From Methanomassiliicoccales archaeon (lineage in GTDB: Archaea; Thermoplasmatota; Thermoplasmata; Methanomassiliicoccales; UBA472): DNA of 64,000 bases. The position numbers and the translations under genes were made by a program. The notes below the pieces were generated by a model. That model did not search any database. It worked only from the letters and a program-made list of their open reading frames with translations, and had not been told where the DNA came from. The stretch is from positions 1 to 64,000 of the forward strand of contig DATKZX010000002.1 in assembly GCA_035527755.1 (NCBI GenBank), given 5' to 3'. Numbering within the stretch: position 1 is the stretch's first letter; each line of letters begins with the position of its first letter. Shown in pieces: positions 52,713 through 62,083 of this stretch.

Positions 52713-52778
52713 TAATACTTGGCGTTACTAACTATAAATAGATTATTTTTATACCAGGCAACGAAATTTGAGTCCCTC

Positions 52779-53000
52779 TCACTTGAGAGATTCCAATTCG
52801 GTTCGGGATGCCCGGATCTTTTCCCCGATCGAGTTCATCTTTGATTGGCACTTGTTACGAATGCGGTCCGCTTCCTCCTGACCCATCTCCCTCTTGTTGT
52901 AGCGCTTATCGGCCTCATCCATTTCGCTCCTGTATTCAGCCATAAGGGCGTTCAGGTCTTTTATGCGCTTTTCAAGCTTTTCTGACCTTGGTGCGAACAT
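52779..53000 (-). CDS. Small coiled-coil protein, 73 aa
   Basis: Entirely helical, strongly charged with heptads (SEKLEKRIKDLNALMAEYRSEMDEADKRY ... RNKCQSKMNSIGEKIRASRTELESL). ATG 53000 is preferred because a TATA-like GTATAATATC about 20 nt upstream makes the mRNA leaderless there; a TTG at 53009 is in frame. No family named. Confidence 0.65.
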   Translation of the reverse strand: MFAPRSEKLEKRIKDLNALMAEYRSEMDEADKRYNKREMGQEEADRIRNKCQSKMNSIGEKIRASRTELESLK

Positions 53001-53078
53001 GAAAATCAATAGATATTATACATATGCCAACTATAAATTATTGGACCATTGCCCCTTCACCCCGGTTCCATACCTAAT

Positions 53079-53183
53079 TTGACCAACGACCCCACGGAGG
53101 CGAAGCTGAAGGTGACGGAGACCTTGGCCCTTTCCATGGTCCTGTCTACCTTCTCCAATTACCTCATATTCAGTATGAACTGA
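53079..53183 (+). CDS. Possible tiny hydrophobic protein, 34 aa
   Basis: TTG 53079 to TGA 53183. The peptide has an acidic/basic front (TNDPTEAKLKVTE) and a hydrophobic helix (LALSMVLSTFSNYLIFSM). A TATA-like ACTATAAATTA lies 40 nt upstream. It overlaps the convergent GIY-YIG gene by 14 nt. Either a real small protein or the remains of a longer one. Confidence 0.3.
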   Translation: MTNDPTEAKLKVTETLALSMVLSTFSNYLIFSMN

Positions 53184-53583
53184 TCGTCTTCCATAAGGTC
53201 TTTAAAAGAGGTTCCAGAAGTTCTTCATCGGCCAAACGCAATAGATGACTAGGGCATGAACAATCGGATGATCCGAATCCTTTAACGGGGATGGTCAGCG
53301 ATACATCTTGCGATAACGTTGTAAATATCCGACATTCCAAACGGCGTTCATCGGGGAAGATCAAGGCCCCGAATACCTTTCCCTCCTGCAGCAGGTAGTC
53401 GATATGCCAATGCAGTGTCTTATCGTGATCGAAATGCCTCCCTACCCGGTTGCCTATCCCGTTCAGGGCAGAACCGCAATACAAGTATGTCCCCGATGGA
53501 AAATGCCACTTTCCTGATCTCCCCACCTCTATGTCCCTATCCTCGTCCAGGGTTATCAGTAGGAGATAGCTGCCTTTCATCAT
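53170..53583 (-). CDS. DUF123 family GIY-YIG-like protein
   Basis: 137 residues. The family's GIY-YIG-related core is visible: GSYLLLITL at the start, KWHFPSGTYLYCGSALNGIGNRVGRHF in the middle and LHWHIDYLL. DUF123 proteins are small relatives of Uri/endonuclease domains found in archaea and often fused to or near DNA repair enzymes; here it is alone. Either of two adjacent ATGs (53583, 53580) may be used. Confidence 0.8.
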   Translation of the reverse strand: MMKGSYLLLITLDEDRDIEVGRSGKWHFPSGTYLYCGSALNGIGNRVGRHFDHDKTLHWHIDYLLQEGKVFGALIFPDERRLECRIFTTLSQDVSLTIPVKGFGSSDCSCPSHLLRLADEELLEPLLKTLWKTISSY

Positions 53584-53756
53584 GACCTCGATCCCACCTT
53601 TCCTTTGTATTGGTTATAACATAAACACCGTGGCCGTCATAAAAGATCATGTCGATCGGGATCAACTCGTCCCCTCCTCAAATGTAGGCTGGTGATCAAC
53701 CATCATCATCGAACAATGCATGCACTTCTTCGAGATGACCTTGGCCAGAGAGGTAG

Positions 53757-54677
53757 CTAGTCCTTTATCGCTCCCTCTACCTCGGCCTTAGTACGGATCT
53801 TGATGATGGTGCTATCTCCCAGACGGCAATCGGATATTATGGCGATGTCCTTGAGCTTCCGCCCATAGACCTCCAGTTCCTCCATCTCCCTGAGATGTTT
53901 CTTGTAGGGGATCTTAACCCTCAATCCATCAACATGGAGCACCACTGGAGCCGGACGCAGACACTCCTGCACCGCATCCATCTCATCCAAGATGTCCTTT
54001 ATTTCCGATGGGTGAACGAACAAGGGGTCTTCCTCGATCTCCATTCTCCGGACGTCGATCACCTCTTTGACCCGGTCGGCGATCTCCTCCAGCTTGGCGA
54101 TCTCTTCGGCCCGTCTCATCCTTTCGACCTTCCGCCCCACTCCACATACCAAGGCTTCGCAGTGCGGAAGCGAATCTACCTCTGGACCGATGACCGTCAC
54201 CACTGGGATCTGGATATCCTTGAATAGGTCTATCTTCTCATGGGTCACGCACTCCTTGAAGTTGCCCAGCATGAATATGGCCGCATCGTATTCCTCGATT
54301 ATGGCCTTCTCCTCCGCTGATATCTGGCATGTCTTCCGTCCGCGGCCTCGGGCCAAACCCATGACGATGGTGATGGCACCGTATCGTCTCAGGTGCTCGG
54401 CTATATCGCATATTGGGTGTGGCATGTGGTGACGACCTAGGGTCGGTCCGATGACAGCTATCTCCGTCCCCGCCAGAGGAACCTCGATGATCTTACCACC
54501 CAGCTCTGCTGTCTTCCTCTCCACCAATGGCCGGTCCTCGGAGGGGATGGCCATGGTGATGATGATCATTACCTGCACCTGGGTCTTCTGCAGTACGAAC
54601 CCGCCAATATCTTCGATGAGGTCGAAAAGCTCCTCGACCTTGTGCACTCCGCCGTCGTACATCAGCACTTCGTACAT
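53757..54677 (-). CDS. mmp7: Methanogenesis marker protein 7
   Basis: 306-residue protein found only in methanogens and relatives, part of the ATP-driven machinery that reduces and activates methyl-coenzyme M reductase (MCR). Recognised by EVLMYDGGVHKVEELFDLIEDIGGFVLQK, GPTLGRHHMPHPICDIAEHLRRYGA and FMLGNFKECV. Several cysteines (KTCQIS, KECVT, PHCEALVCG) could hold metal clusters. Last gene of a six-gene operon, its ATG overlapping the mmp17 stop (TAATG). Confidence 0.93.
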   Translation of the reverse strand: MYEVLMYDGGVHKVEELFDLIEDIGGFVLQKTQVQVMIIITMAIPSEDRPLVERKTAELGGKIIEVPLAGTEIAVIGPTLGRHHMPHPICDIAEHLRRYGAITIVMGLARGRGRKTCQISAEEKAIIEEYDAAIFMLGNFKECVTHEKIDLFKDIQIPVVTVIGPEVDSLPHCEALVCGVGRKVERMRRAEEIAKLEEIADRVKEVIDVRRMEIEEDPLFVHPSEIKDILDEMDAVQECLRPAPVVLHVDGLRVKIPYKKHLREMEELEVYGRKLKDIAIISDCRLGDSTIIKIRTKAEVEGAIKD

Positions 54678-55246
54678 TATTCCTCCACCTCGCGGATCAT
54701 GTACTGGTGCACCTTCTTGGCCTCCTCGATGAAATCGACCGTCATGCCATGCTCGGTAGCGACGATGGTCATGGTGTTGTTGTCATAGAACTCGTGACGT
54801 ACCTTCAGCCCCTCGGGCAGCAAACGCCATATGGCGTCGAGAAGTTGGGAACGGGTCTCCTCCTCCGGATCCAGCTTAAGGTCGGAGAGCTCCTTGGCCG
54901 AAACACCTTCGACGAATACTTCCAGGCGGGTCAGCTGCTGTACCCTGTCCCGGCCGTACAAGCGCCATAGGGTGGCCATCAGACGGGGTGCGTACGACTC
55001 GTCCTTGATCTCGATGAAGGTCCCACCCTCCTGCGCTTTTATTTCAGCGATGTCGTATACTGGGCGTTTACCCGATGAGTGCTTGACCCTGAGGGAGACG
55101 ATGAACAAGGTCTGGTCCGGGCGGATGGTCAGTTTGACCCGTTCCACCATGTTGCTCATTCCCATGTCCATCAAGATACGTCCCATCAGCCATTGATACG
55201 ACTCCAGAGCATATTGCTCCGTTCCCTCCACCTCGAACTCGACCAA
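54677..55246 (-). CDS. mmp17: Methanogenesis marker protein 17
   Basis: 189 residues when started at TTG 55246, 4 nt behind the mmp15 stop with GGGGTGAG as ribosome site; the frame is open to 55294 inside mmp15. Recognised by VEFEVEGTEQYALESYQW and the final MTVDFIEEAKKVHQYM. Component of the MCR activation complex with Mmp3, Mmp7, McrC and A2 in methanogens. No catalytic motif is visible. Confidence 0.9.
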   Translation of the reverse strand: MVEFEVEGTEQYALESYQWLMGRILMDMGMSNMVERVKLTIRPDQTLFIVSLRVKHSSGKRPVYDIAEIKAQEGGTFIEIKDESYAPRLMATLWRLYGRDRVQQLTRLEVFVEGVSAKELSDLKLDPEEETRSQLLDAIWRLLPEGLKVRHEFYDNNTMTIVATEHGMTVDFIEEAKKVHQYMIREVEE

Positions 55247-55250
55247 TTTC

Positions 55251-56474
55251 TCACCCCAGAAGGCCGGATGACAACAGGGCTGCGCCGACCGCACCTATGT
55301 ACTGCGGGTTCGGCGGCACTATGGGCCTCTCCCCCAGGGTGTGCTCCATGGCGGTCACCAATCCGGAGATCAGAGCTGTCCCTCCCACCTGGATTATGGG
55401 GTGGCGGACCTCGATCTCCTGCAGCTGCTGCTCGTATATCTGCTCTGTCACGCTATGACAGGCGGCAGCGGCCACGTCCTCCAGGGTGTTCCCGGCCGCC
55501 AACGACGTCACCAGGTCCTGAATGCCGAAGATGGAGCAGTAGGAGTTCATCTTGACCTTGGTATGATCACCCTTGTCAGCCAAAGCCCCCAGCTCGGTGA
55601 TCTCCACCTTGAGCCTCTTTGCCGTCAGCTCAAGGAAACGACCGGACGCTCCGGCACAGATGCCCCCCATGGTGAAGTTGTCTGGGATGCCATCCCTTAC
55701 AGTGATGGCCTTGTTGTCCATTCCACCAATGTCAATGATCGTCGCCTCACCTTTCTGCTTTCCGGCCAGCCACACGGCGCCTTTGGAGTTCACCGTAAGT
55801 TCCTCCTGGACGAGCTTGGCGTTGAACTTCTTTCCCAGTGTAAAACGGCCGTAGCCAGTTGTCCCGATCGCATCTAACTGCTCCCGTTTGACCCCGGCCT
55901 CGGCCAGGGCGTTCACTAGTGCGGTCTCGGCCGCTGAGAACACATCCGTGGTCGGCAGCCAGTATTTTCCTATGATCTCATTATCGCGCATTATGACCGC
56001 CTTGGTTGTGGAAGAACCGGAGTCCAGACCGGCGGTGAGACCGACCTGTCTTTCCCTGGCCAATAACTCCTTGCGCTCAACGATGGTCACTAAAGCCTCC
56101 ATCCGGGTCAGCAGCTGAGCCGACTTGGTCCTCTCAGTGAAGGAATAGGTGACCACCGGTAGCCTGGTATGTTCCTGCACATACTTCCTGAGCTCCGTAC
56201 GTACCAGCGCGGCCTCGGCGCACCTGAAGCAGGTGGCTATGAAAATGGCGTCGGCATCATAGTTCTTGTCGGCCAGCTCGATCGCTCGAGCGATCATCAA
56301 TTTAAGTTGAGGGCTGTGAGGATTGAAACCGAAGTCCTTGACCGCTTTGTCGATCTTGTCCATGTTGACATCGGGATATACCATCTTGGCCCCGACGATC
56401 TCAGCGGCGTTCTCTATCTCCCCCTGCACCGCGCTATACTCGGTCCCACATGACAACTGAGCGATCTTGATCAT
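55251..56474 (-). CDS. mmp15: Methanogenesis marker protein 15 (BadF-like ATPase)
   Basis: 407 residues. The C-terminal two thirds is a BadF/HgdC-type activator ATPase of the ASKHA fold: [14 protein letters not shown] phosphate loop, [17 protein letters not shown], and [14 protein letters not shown] with a Cys that in the activator family binds a bridging [4Fe-4S]. Such proteins use ATP to drive low-potential electron transfer, which fits MCR activation. The N-terminal 140 residues are a separate domain ([29 protein letters not shown]). Overlaps mmp5 by 4 nt. Confidence 0.92.
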   Translation of the reverse strand: MIKIAQLSCGTEYSAVQGEIENAAEIVGAKMVYPDVNMDKIDKAVKDFGFNPHSPQLKLMIARAIELADKNYDADAIFIATCFRCAEAALVRTELRKYVQEHTRLPVVTYSFTERTKSAQLLTRMEALVTIVERKELLARERQVGLTAGLDSGSSTTKAVIMRDNEIIGKYWLPTTDVFSAAETALVNALAEAGVKREQLDAIGTTGYGRFTLGKKFNAKLVQEELTVNSKGAVWLAGKQKGEATIIDIGGMDNKAITVRDGIPDNFTMGGICAGASGRFLELTAKRLKVEITELGALADKGDHTKVKMNSYCSIFGIQDLVTSLAAGNTLEDVAAAACHSVTEQIYEQQLQEIEVRHPIIQVGGTALISGLVTAMEHTLGERPIVPPNPQYIGAVGAALLSSGLLG

Positions 56475-56905
56475 TTTAATTCCTCCAGGAACTCCTTGAT
56501 GCTGACGACCATGATCTTGGCCTCATCCTCGTCCTCAGGGTATTCCAGGGAGAGAATGGGCACCTTTCTCTTGCGTACCAGCAGTTTAGCCAGTTCGTTC
56601 GTTCTCTGACACCCGACGCATCCAAAGCTGTAAGGGGCGTCCTCCATGAATATGGCCGCTTCCGCCTGATCGATAAGCGGGCCGTAGATGGACATTCGAC
56701 CACGTATGCCCGAGGGGATCTCGATACCTGCGTACTTCAATCCAAGCTTGACATCGTCCAAGGTCACGTTGAGCGGCGGAGCCTCTATCTCATTGGAGTT
56801 GACCCGGTCCTTCAGAGCCCCCATGAGGCTCAAAGGTTGGTGGCCGAACCTTTCCACCAGGTCATACAATATCAGGCTGTTCGGTGGCATTATGAAGATC
56901 TTCAT
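56471..56905 (-). CDS. mmp5: Methanogenesis marker protein 5
   Basis: 144 residues, methanogen-specific. Opening [24 protein letters not shown] and the [28 protein letters not shown] segment are diagnostic. The CVGC pair could bind a metal with Mmp15. Both ends overlap neighbours by 4 nt (mmp6 upstream, mmp15 downstream), showing tight translational coupling. Confidence 0.92.
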   Translation of the reverse strand: MKIFIMPPNSLILYDLVERFGHQPLSLMGALKDRVNSNEIEAPPLNVTLDDVKLGLKYAGIEIPSGIRGRMSIYGPLIDQAEAAIFMEDAPYSFGCVGCQRTNELAKLLVRKRKVPILSLEYPEDEDEAKIMVVSIKEFLEELK

Positions 56906-57327
56906 GGTGATTCCTCTTCGATGAACTTCTTTAGATCGTTAACTGGCATTTTCATTCGTTTCTTGGGCTTGGGAGGTTTTTCCCCCCGCTCCAGACAAAC
57001 GAGCCCCTTCTCAACCAGGCATAGATCCTTCCATTCCTTCTCCAGTTGAGCGAATCCGGGCCGGGACCCGTGGTGAGCCCGGCAGCGTCGAATATCACCC
57101 ACCGGAAAGGCGCGTATCTTGGAGAAGATACGATTGGGGTCCAGCTTTCGGACCTCCGTCAAGGTATGCCACACCTCTTCCTTCGGTCCTTCGAGCACCA
57201 CTCCGTAGCAGGTCTCCTTGACCGAGACCGGAAAACCGAGGTTGTGCACGAAACGAGCGATCCGGTCCGGTGTTAGGTCTGAGGACGGCGCGATCAGTAT
57301 CAACCGGGTCTCTACATCATCGTTCAT
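56902..57327 (-). CDS. mmp6: Methanogenesis marker protein 6
   Basis: 141 residues, methanogen-specific. Seen: RLILIAPSSDLTPDRIARFVHNLG, VVLEGPKEEVWHTLTEVRKLDPNRIFSKIRAFPVGDIRRCRAHHGSRPGF, typical of the family. No catalytic motif. Overlaps mmp3 and mmp5 by 4 nt each. Confidence 0.92.
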   Translation of the reverse strand: MNDDVETRLILIAPSSDLTPDRIARFVHNLGFPVSVKETCYGVVLEGPKEEVWHTLTEVRKLDPNRIFSKIRAFPVGDIRRCRAHHGSRPGFAQLEKEWKDLCLVEKGLVCLERGEKPPKPKKRMKMPVNDLKKFIEEESP

Positions 57328-59021
57328 TTGGATTTCCCCGCCTTCTTGGTGGACTTGTTCGACCTCGTCCCAGCACCATTGACCTTCTTGGTCTGAGGCC
57401 TTTTAGATGGTTTCTTCGAAGTCCCTGTCTTTACCTTGCCCTTAACGACAGGAGCCTTCTTGGTCGCCTTTATTTTCACTTTTTTCTCCGGTTCGACAAA
57501 CTCATCCAACAGCGCCTTGCGCACATAGATGACGTCTCCTTCCTGGATGTCCTTCATCATGCGATCGAGGTCGCCGATGAATCGCCCTAGGACATTGGTC
57601 CCGTGGGCCTCTTCGCCCGTGGGACCGAACTCATCGCTATCCTCCAACCTAATGCCCACCAATCCCTTCTGTGGACGTGACATGTTGGTTATGGCCACAT
57701 CGCCACGTACCGAAGGTCCCATTAGTCTCTCGGGGTACAGATCGGCGGCCATTACGGGGTCCCCTACGAAGGTGATCATGGGCATGTCCTCGAAGGTGAA
57801 GTGTACCTTCAGGGTGCCTATTGTTTTGTGGTCGAGTCCGGTTATCTTGCGGAAGTAACGAACCGACCACGGTGATTCTTTCGCGTCCATGGAAATGGAG
57901 AATATCTTCTCCGAGGGAACGCCCATTGTCTCGATCTCCTCCTGTTTAAGGGCAAAGATGGTCATCTCCGGTTCCTGTTCCACGATGACAGCGTCGTCGG
58001 AAACATCCCCGACCCTCTTCTGCTTAAGACCTCGGGCTTCCAGGAAGGCCTTGGCCTCTGCCTGGGTCATACCTATGGTCATGACACGCATAGGGTCCGG
58101 TCTGACCAATACTTTGCCTCCAACCGGTACCAGATGTACCAGATTGAAGCCGTTCGTGACGTTCCCCACCTGGTTGTGGGAACGATTCATCTGCCGCACT
58201 TGGTTATAGAAATATATCTTGCCCGCCTGGTGGCCTTTGTGCCGTACGGTGACCGTATTTGATCGACGTACGTCGCTGTATTCCTGTCCCAAGCTGGTAT
58301 CCATGTTCGTTTCACAGGCACTGTAGCTGAATCCCTTTTCATCGATGGGCAGACTACCTTCGCTCGCTACCACTAGAAAATGTTCACAGCATAGAGGCGA
58401 ACGTTCGTCCAGCTTGACACCGACATAGGTCTCGATGGACATGCCATCTTCCACAGGTACGGTCAGATCGACCGTGGCGAAAGCGTCCTTTGAGGTCATG
58501 CGGAGCACGACTGGCTCGATGTCCTCAATGATGTCACCCTCATCAAGACGATCCAGAACATGCCTGCCCTTGGTAACGCGCCCAAAGATGGCGTCCTTTA
58601 ACCCCAGATCATCGTTCATGTCGATCCTGGAGATTATGAAATATGTAGTGGATGCATCGAATCCACCCAGAGCGAAGAAACAATCATAGCGCTTGAAGCT
58701 GCTGACGCCCCTTGTCCCTTGAAACTCGGTGGGAAAGGATCCGAAGGCGTGTAGTCGACTTGTCTGCCAGCGAAGATTCTTTCCGATCACGTCGTGGTAG
58801 ATATCCTTCCAGGCTTCCGCATAGGATGATTCATTGAGCTGAATGATGAATTGTCCCTTAGTGGTCTTGACCATGTATTCGTTGGTCAATTTTCGCTGGG
58901 CCTCCATAGGGCGGATCAATGCCACGGAACTACCTGGGACATATGGTTCCCCTTGAATGGCCTGGGCGACCGTGGTCCCGTCGGGCAACTCTTTTTCCAA
59001 TCCGTTGACGACAGTTCTCAT
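57324..59021 (-). CDS. mmp3: Methanogenesis marker protein 3
   Basis: 565 residues from ATG 59021 (GGGGGGA 5-11 nt upstream); the open frame to 59090 adds an unlikely N-terminus. It begins with a ubiquitin-like strand pattern (RTVVNGLEKELPDGTTVAQAI) and contains a cyclophilin-like domain (about 130-200, FFALGGFDASTTYFIISRI), then further domains. The final 50 residues are a Lys-rich tail (KKAPVVKGKVKTGTSKK). Large scaffold of the MCR activation complex. First gene of the six-gene operon. Confidence 0.93.
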   Translation of the reverse strand: MRTVVNGLEKELPDGTTVAQAIQGEPYVPGSSVALIRPMEAQRKLTNEYMVKTTKGQFIIQLNESSYAEAWKDIYHDVIGKNLRWQTSRLHAFGSFPTEFQGTRGVSSFKRYDCFFALGGFDASTTYFIISRIDMNDDLGLKDAIFGRVTKGRHVLDRLDEGDIIEDIEPVVLRMTSKDAFATVDLTVPVEDGMSIETYVGVKLDERSPLCCEHFLVVASEGSLPIDEKGFSYSACETNMDTSLGQEYSDVRRSNTVTVRHKGHQAGKIYFYNQVRQMNRSHNQVGNVTNGFNLVHLVPVGGKVLVRPDPMRVMTIGMTQAEAKAFLEARGLKQKRVGDVSDDAVIVEQEPEMTIFALKQEEIETMGVPSEKIFSISMDAKESPWSVRYFRKITGLDHKTIGTLKVHFTFEDMPMITFVGDPVMAADLYPERLMGPSVRGDVAITNMSRPQKGLVGIRLEDSDEFGPTGEEAHGTNVLGRFIGDLDRMMKDIQEGDVIYVRKALLDEFVEPEKKVKIKATKKAPVVKGKVKTGTSKKPSKRPQTKKVNGAGTRSNKSTKKAGKSK

Positions 59022-59174
59022 CTTGTCCCCCCATGGATACAGTGCGGCGATAATAAGGGTTTTGCCAAATGTACTGAACTGGCCACTCATTAATTGCCGT
59101 ACAGCCTTCTCAGATGTCTAGCGCACCATCATCGATAAATAATCTATGAATAGGCATAGGGCCATATTTCGCCG

Positions 59175-59738
59175 ATGAATAGAATGGAATTGCGGTCCAT
59201 GGTCCGATCGCGGATCATGTCCCTGGAAGGAGTGGACTCCATGGAATTTCTCGATCATCGCCTCCGGGAGAAAGTAGAGGAGATGGAGAGGGGAGCGGAG
59301 GGCAATGGTGCGGTCGGTGGACTTATGCCTTTCGTGAACACCGGGGTTTGGGATGTCCTCACCCGCCAGGAGGTCTTAATAATCGTAGCCCGGCCAGACG
59401 TTCTCATTATATCACCTCAGCAAAACCTTGTCCATATCGTTGACCAGAACGAACAGATCATAGGTGAATACCTGCCCGAAGGATGTCGTGAAGACATATT
59501 ATTGAGAGAGAACGCCTACCTGCTTAGTGAGGATTTCGTGATCTATGGCGATGTAGAGATCGTAGGCGAGCCGTACTTTCGCATACCGACCATGAGCTTC
59601 CCGCTCTTGGAAGACATACCCGGGATCAAGAACATCGCTAGCGCCAGCATATCTACGATCTCTGACGAATACCTAAGAAATCATCTTGGTTTCGTGGGCA
59701 CCAAGCACTGGACGCACCTGGTAGGATATGATTATTGA
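59175..59738 (+). CDS. Unknown protein embedded in the MCR activation cluster
   Basis: 187 residues, no family recognised. A helical acidic N-terminus (DSMEFLDHRLREKVEEMERG) is followed by a beta-rich domain (EVLIIVARPDVLIISPQQNLVHIVDQNEQIIGEYLPE) and DFVIYGDVEIVGEPYFRIP. No cysteines and no membrane segment. Divergent from mmp3 and convergent with mcrC, whose stop lies 5 nt beyond. Its place between the two operons suggests a link with MCR, otherwise its job is unknown. Confidence 0.65.
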   Translation: MNRMELRSMVRSRIMSLEGVDSMEFLDHRLREKVEEMERGAEGNGAVGGLMPFVNTGVWDVLTRQEVLIIVARPDVLIISPQQNLVHIVDQNEQIIGEYLPEGCREDILLRENAYLLSEDFVIYGDVEIVGEPYFRIPTMSFPLLEDIPGIKNIASASISTISDEYLRNHLGFVGTKHWTHLVGYDY

Positions 59739-59743
59739 GATCA

Positions 59744-60352
59744 TCACATATTTCTTTTGATCTTGGAGACGATCTCATCCAGCTTGACCTGGCTGACCGT
59801 GGTGCCGCGCACTACTCCGGTGACGATGTCCATGATCGTCCCCTTGGTACCGATGTCCGAATCCTTGGGCATGACCAATCGGGTCTTGCAACCTATGCGT
59901 GCGAAGTCCTCGAAATCCACCGGGGCCTGACAGACGATGACCGATGGCAGGTCCACGTTCCTCATGATCAACCTTGCCTTGTAGATGATATGGTTGCGGA
60001 CGTTGCCCAGGTGGATCAAGGCTAATTTGAACTGTTGGATGCGCGCTACCTCCACTGGGTCCAGTCCGAAAAGGGAACTGGTAGAGACGTCCGGAGCATC
60101 TGAAGGTACGCCAGACCCGGCCGTGACCACGATGACGGAAGTGTCTATGCCTTCTTCCCTTAGGCCGTAGGTTATCTCGCAGACCGGTTTGGTGATGTGA
60201 CGCTTACCTGGTCCCATGGCCACTGCCACCACGTCGCGGCCGCTGTCAGAGATGGTCGCCCTGTTGGCGAGACTGCCCCCCACACCCATACCGCGGGCTT
60301 CGCGGCATTCCACAAAGCGGGTCTTGCGCCCAATGGAATCTTTCAAGTTCAA
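59744..60352 (-). CDS. mcrC: McrC, MCR activation complex protein
   Basis: 202 residues. Classic McrC features: [54 protein letters not shown], then the [29 protein letters not shown] stretch. It docks on MCR and connects it to the Mmp3/7/17 complex. It is usually in the mcr operon; here it follows atwA with a 4-nt overlap, so it belongs to the activation set rather than next to mcrBGA. Confidence 0.94.
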   Translation of the reverse strand: MNLKDSIGRKTRFVECREARGMGVGGSLANRATISDSGRDVVAVAMGPGKRHITKPVCEITYGLREEGIDTSVIVVTAGSGVPSDAPDVSTSSLFGLDPVEVARIQQFKLALIHLGNVRNHIIYKARLIMRNVDLPSVIVCQAPVDFEDFARIGCKTRLVMPKDSDIGTKGTIMDIVTGVVRGTTVSQVKLDEIVSKIKRNM

Positions 60353-61971
60353 ACCTCGCAGACCTTGGCCTCTTCACCTTCAAGGTCTTCCTGGGTCATT
60401 CCAGCCAGGACCTCTTGGGGTGTCCCCATTGCCACCACTTTTCCCCCCTTTATGAGGGCAACACGGTCGCAACACGCCAAAACGAAATCCATGTCATGAC
60501 TGACGATGAGGAAGGTCTCGTTAAGCTCCTTGCGGGCATGGAGCACCGATTTGGCCACCGCCAAACGGGTGATGGGGTCCATAGTGCCGGTCGGTTCGTC
60601 CAGGACCACGAATCGGGGTTCGATGATCATGGTGCGAGCTAAAGCGATACGTTGCTTTTCCCCCACGCTGAGGGAGTCCGGGTAGGCATAGAGAACTCTC
60701 CCCACCTCCTTTGCAGTGAACCCAACTCCTCGGAGCACCTGGATAGCCTTCATCTTGCCCAGTTCTTGAGGTAGCCTCATGCCCAGACAGACGGTCAGGT
60801 TCTGCAACACCGTGTTGAACGGGTACAGAGCGTTCTCCTGATGCATGATGCCGATGTACTGAGTGGCGCGACCTCTTCCCTCTTCCCCGAGGTCGGACAT
60901 ATTGACCCAATCGTCGCCGACTCGCACTAAGACCTCTCCGTGCGTAGATGGGGTGATCCCGGAGATCATGCGCGATAAAGTGGTCTTTCCCGCACCACTG
61001 AGCCCTATTAAACCGAATATCTCCTTTTCACCTACATCCAAGGTCACTCCGTCCACAGCCTTGACCACGCCGCGAACGATGGAATAGAAATATTTCTTGG
61101 CATCGATCACCCGGATCACCGGCAGGCCGATCTCAACGTTCATTTCATTGTCCTTTTCGAACCCTACATCAAAATCCTTGGCGATATCGGAAGGCTTACC
61201 TTCCGCCTTGATCATACCGTCCTCGAGCCAGATGGCACGGTGGGATAGTAATTCGATGGCTTTTGGCCAGTGAGATGTGACTATCATGGACATCCCGGTA
61301 TCTTTGACCGCCTTGATCAGCGCCTGGTGAACTGTTTCGGCCGTTTCCGGATCAAGCGTTCCCGTGGGCTCGTCGGCCAAGAAGAGGATCGGTTCGCGGG
61401 CCAATTGCCTGGCTAGTACCGTCCTTTGCTTCTCTCCTCCGGACAGGTCCCGGGCGATATGCATGGTACGGTAGGTCATATTGACCATTTCCAACAGGCG
61501 GATGGCCCTTTCCACCTTCTTATCGTCAGATTTCTCTTTCATGGCTTCGAAAACGTTTTCGATCACCGTGAGATCTCCGAACAGGGCGAAGGTTCTCTGC
61601 AACATGATAGCTATGCGGCTCCGCATCATCATGCGCACGGGATTCCTATCATCGAGGTTCCAGAAGTCCACTTCCTTGATGACCGTTCCCTTGCCGCACT
61701 TGGTGCATTTCGCACCAGGGGCGGGCAGGTCGATCCAACCACATTTCTCACAGTAGTTGACCCGGTAAATGATCTTTCCAGAATCTGGTTTGTACTCCTT
61801 GTTTCCCCGCATGGCGTTGATGAGAACGGATTTCCCACTACCGCTTCTGCCGATCAGTCCCAGGACCTCACCGGTATGAACCGTTGTACTAATGTCCTTC
61901 AATACCTGGTTCCCATTGAAACTTTTTGAGACCTTGTCCAAAATAATGAAGACCTCTGAACCGTCAGGCAT
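60349..61971 (-). CDS. atwA: Component A2 (AtwA), double-ABC ATPase for MCR activation
   Basis: 540 residues with two ABC domains and no membrane part. Domain 1: Walker A GRSGSGKS, signature [13 protein letters not shown], Walker [12 protein letters not shown]; domain 2: [34 protein letters not shown] four-cysteine zinc ribbon (CEKCGW...CTKCGKG, near residues 75-96) is inserted in the first domain after Walker A. It drives ATP-dependent electron delivery to MCR. First gene of the atwA-mcrC pair. Confidence 0.95.
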   Translation of the reverse strand: MPDGSEVFIILDKVSKSFNGNQVLKDISTTVHTGEVLGLIGRSGSGKSVLINAMRGNKEYKPDSGKIIYRVNYCEKCGWIDLPAPGAKCTKCGKGTVIKEVDFWNLDDRNPVRMMMRSRIAIMLQRTFALFGDLTVIENVFEAMKEKSDDKKVERAIRLLEMVNMTYRTMHIARDLSGGEKQRTVLARQLAREPILFLADEPTGTLDPETAETVHQALIKAVKDTGMSMIVTSHWPKAIELLSHRAIWLEDGMIKAEGKPSDIAKDFDVGFEKDNEMNVEIGLPVIRVIDAKKYFYSIVRGVVKAVDGVTLDVGEKEIFGLIGLSGAGKTTLSRMISGITPSTHGEVLVRVGDDWVNMSDLGEEGRGRATQYIGIMHQENALYPFNTVLQNLTVCLGMRLPQELGKMKAIQVLRGVGFTAKEVGRVLYAYPDSLSVGEKQRIALARTMIIEPRFVVLDEPTGTMDPITRLAVAKSVLHARKELNETFLIVSHDMDFVLACCDRVALIKGGKVVAMGTPQEVLAGMTQEDLEGEEAKVCEV

Positions 61972-62058
61972 ATACCTTTGCCAACGATTATTGTCATTAT
62001 AATACTTTCCCCGTTTATATCGCCTGGCATTAACAATTTGATTATGTAAAATTTATAT

Positions 62059-62079
62059 GGATGGATTATATATCCATCC
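62059..62079. promoter_or_regulatory. Perfect 8-bp palindrome over the TATA region
   Basis: GGATGGAT (62059-62066), 5-bp TATAT, ATCCATCC (62072-62079). It overlaps the TATA region and lies 5 bp before the start of the winged-helix/DUF2111-like gene, 88 bp from the atwA start. A dimeric regulator bound here would block the plus-strand promoter; autoregulation is inferred. Confidence 0.6.
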
Positions 62080-62083
62080 TATA

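Larger units (their letters stand above)
51951..52778. other. 828-bp protein-free region
   Basis: Contains two stretches of strong secondary structure described separately (52079-52349 and 52470-52712). The small frame at 52396-52662 overlaps the second and has no convincing protein features, so it is not called. Confidence 0.6.
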
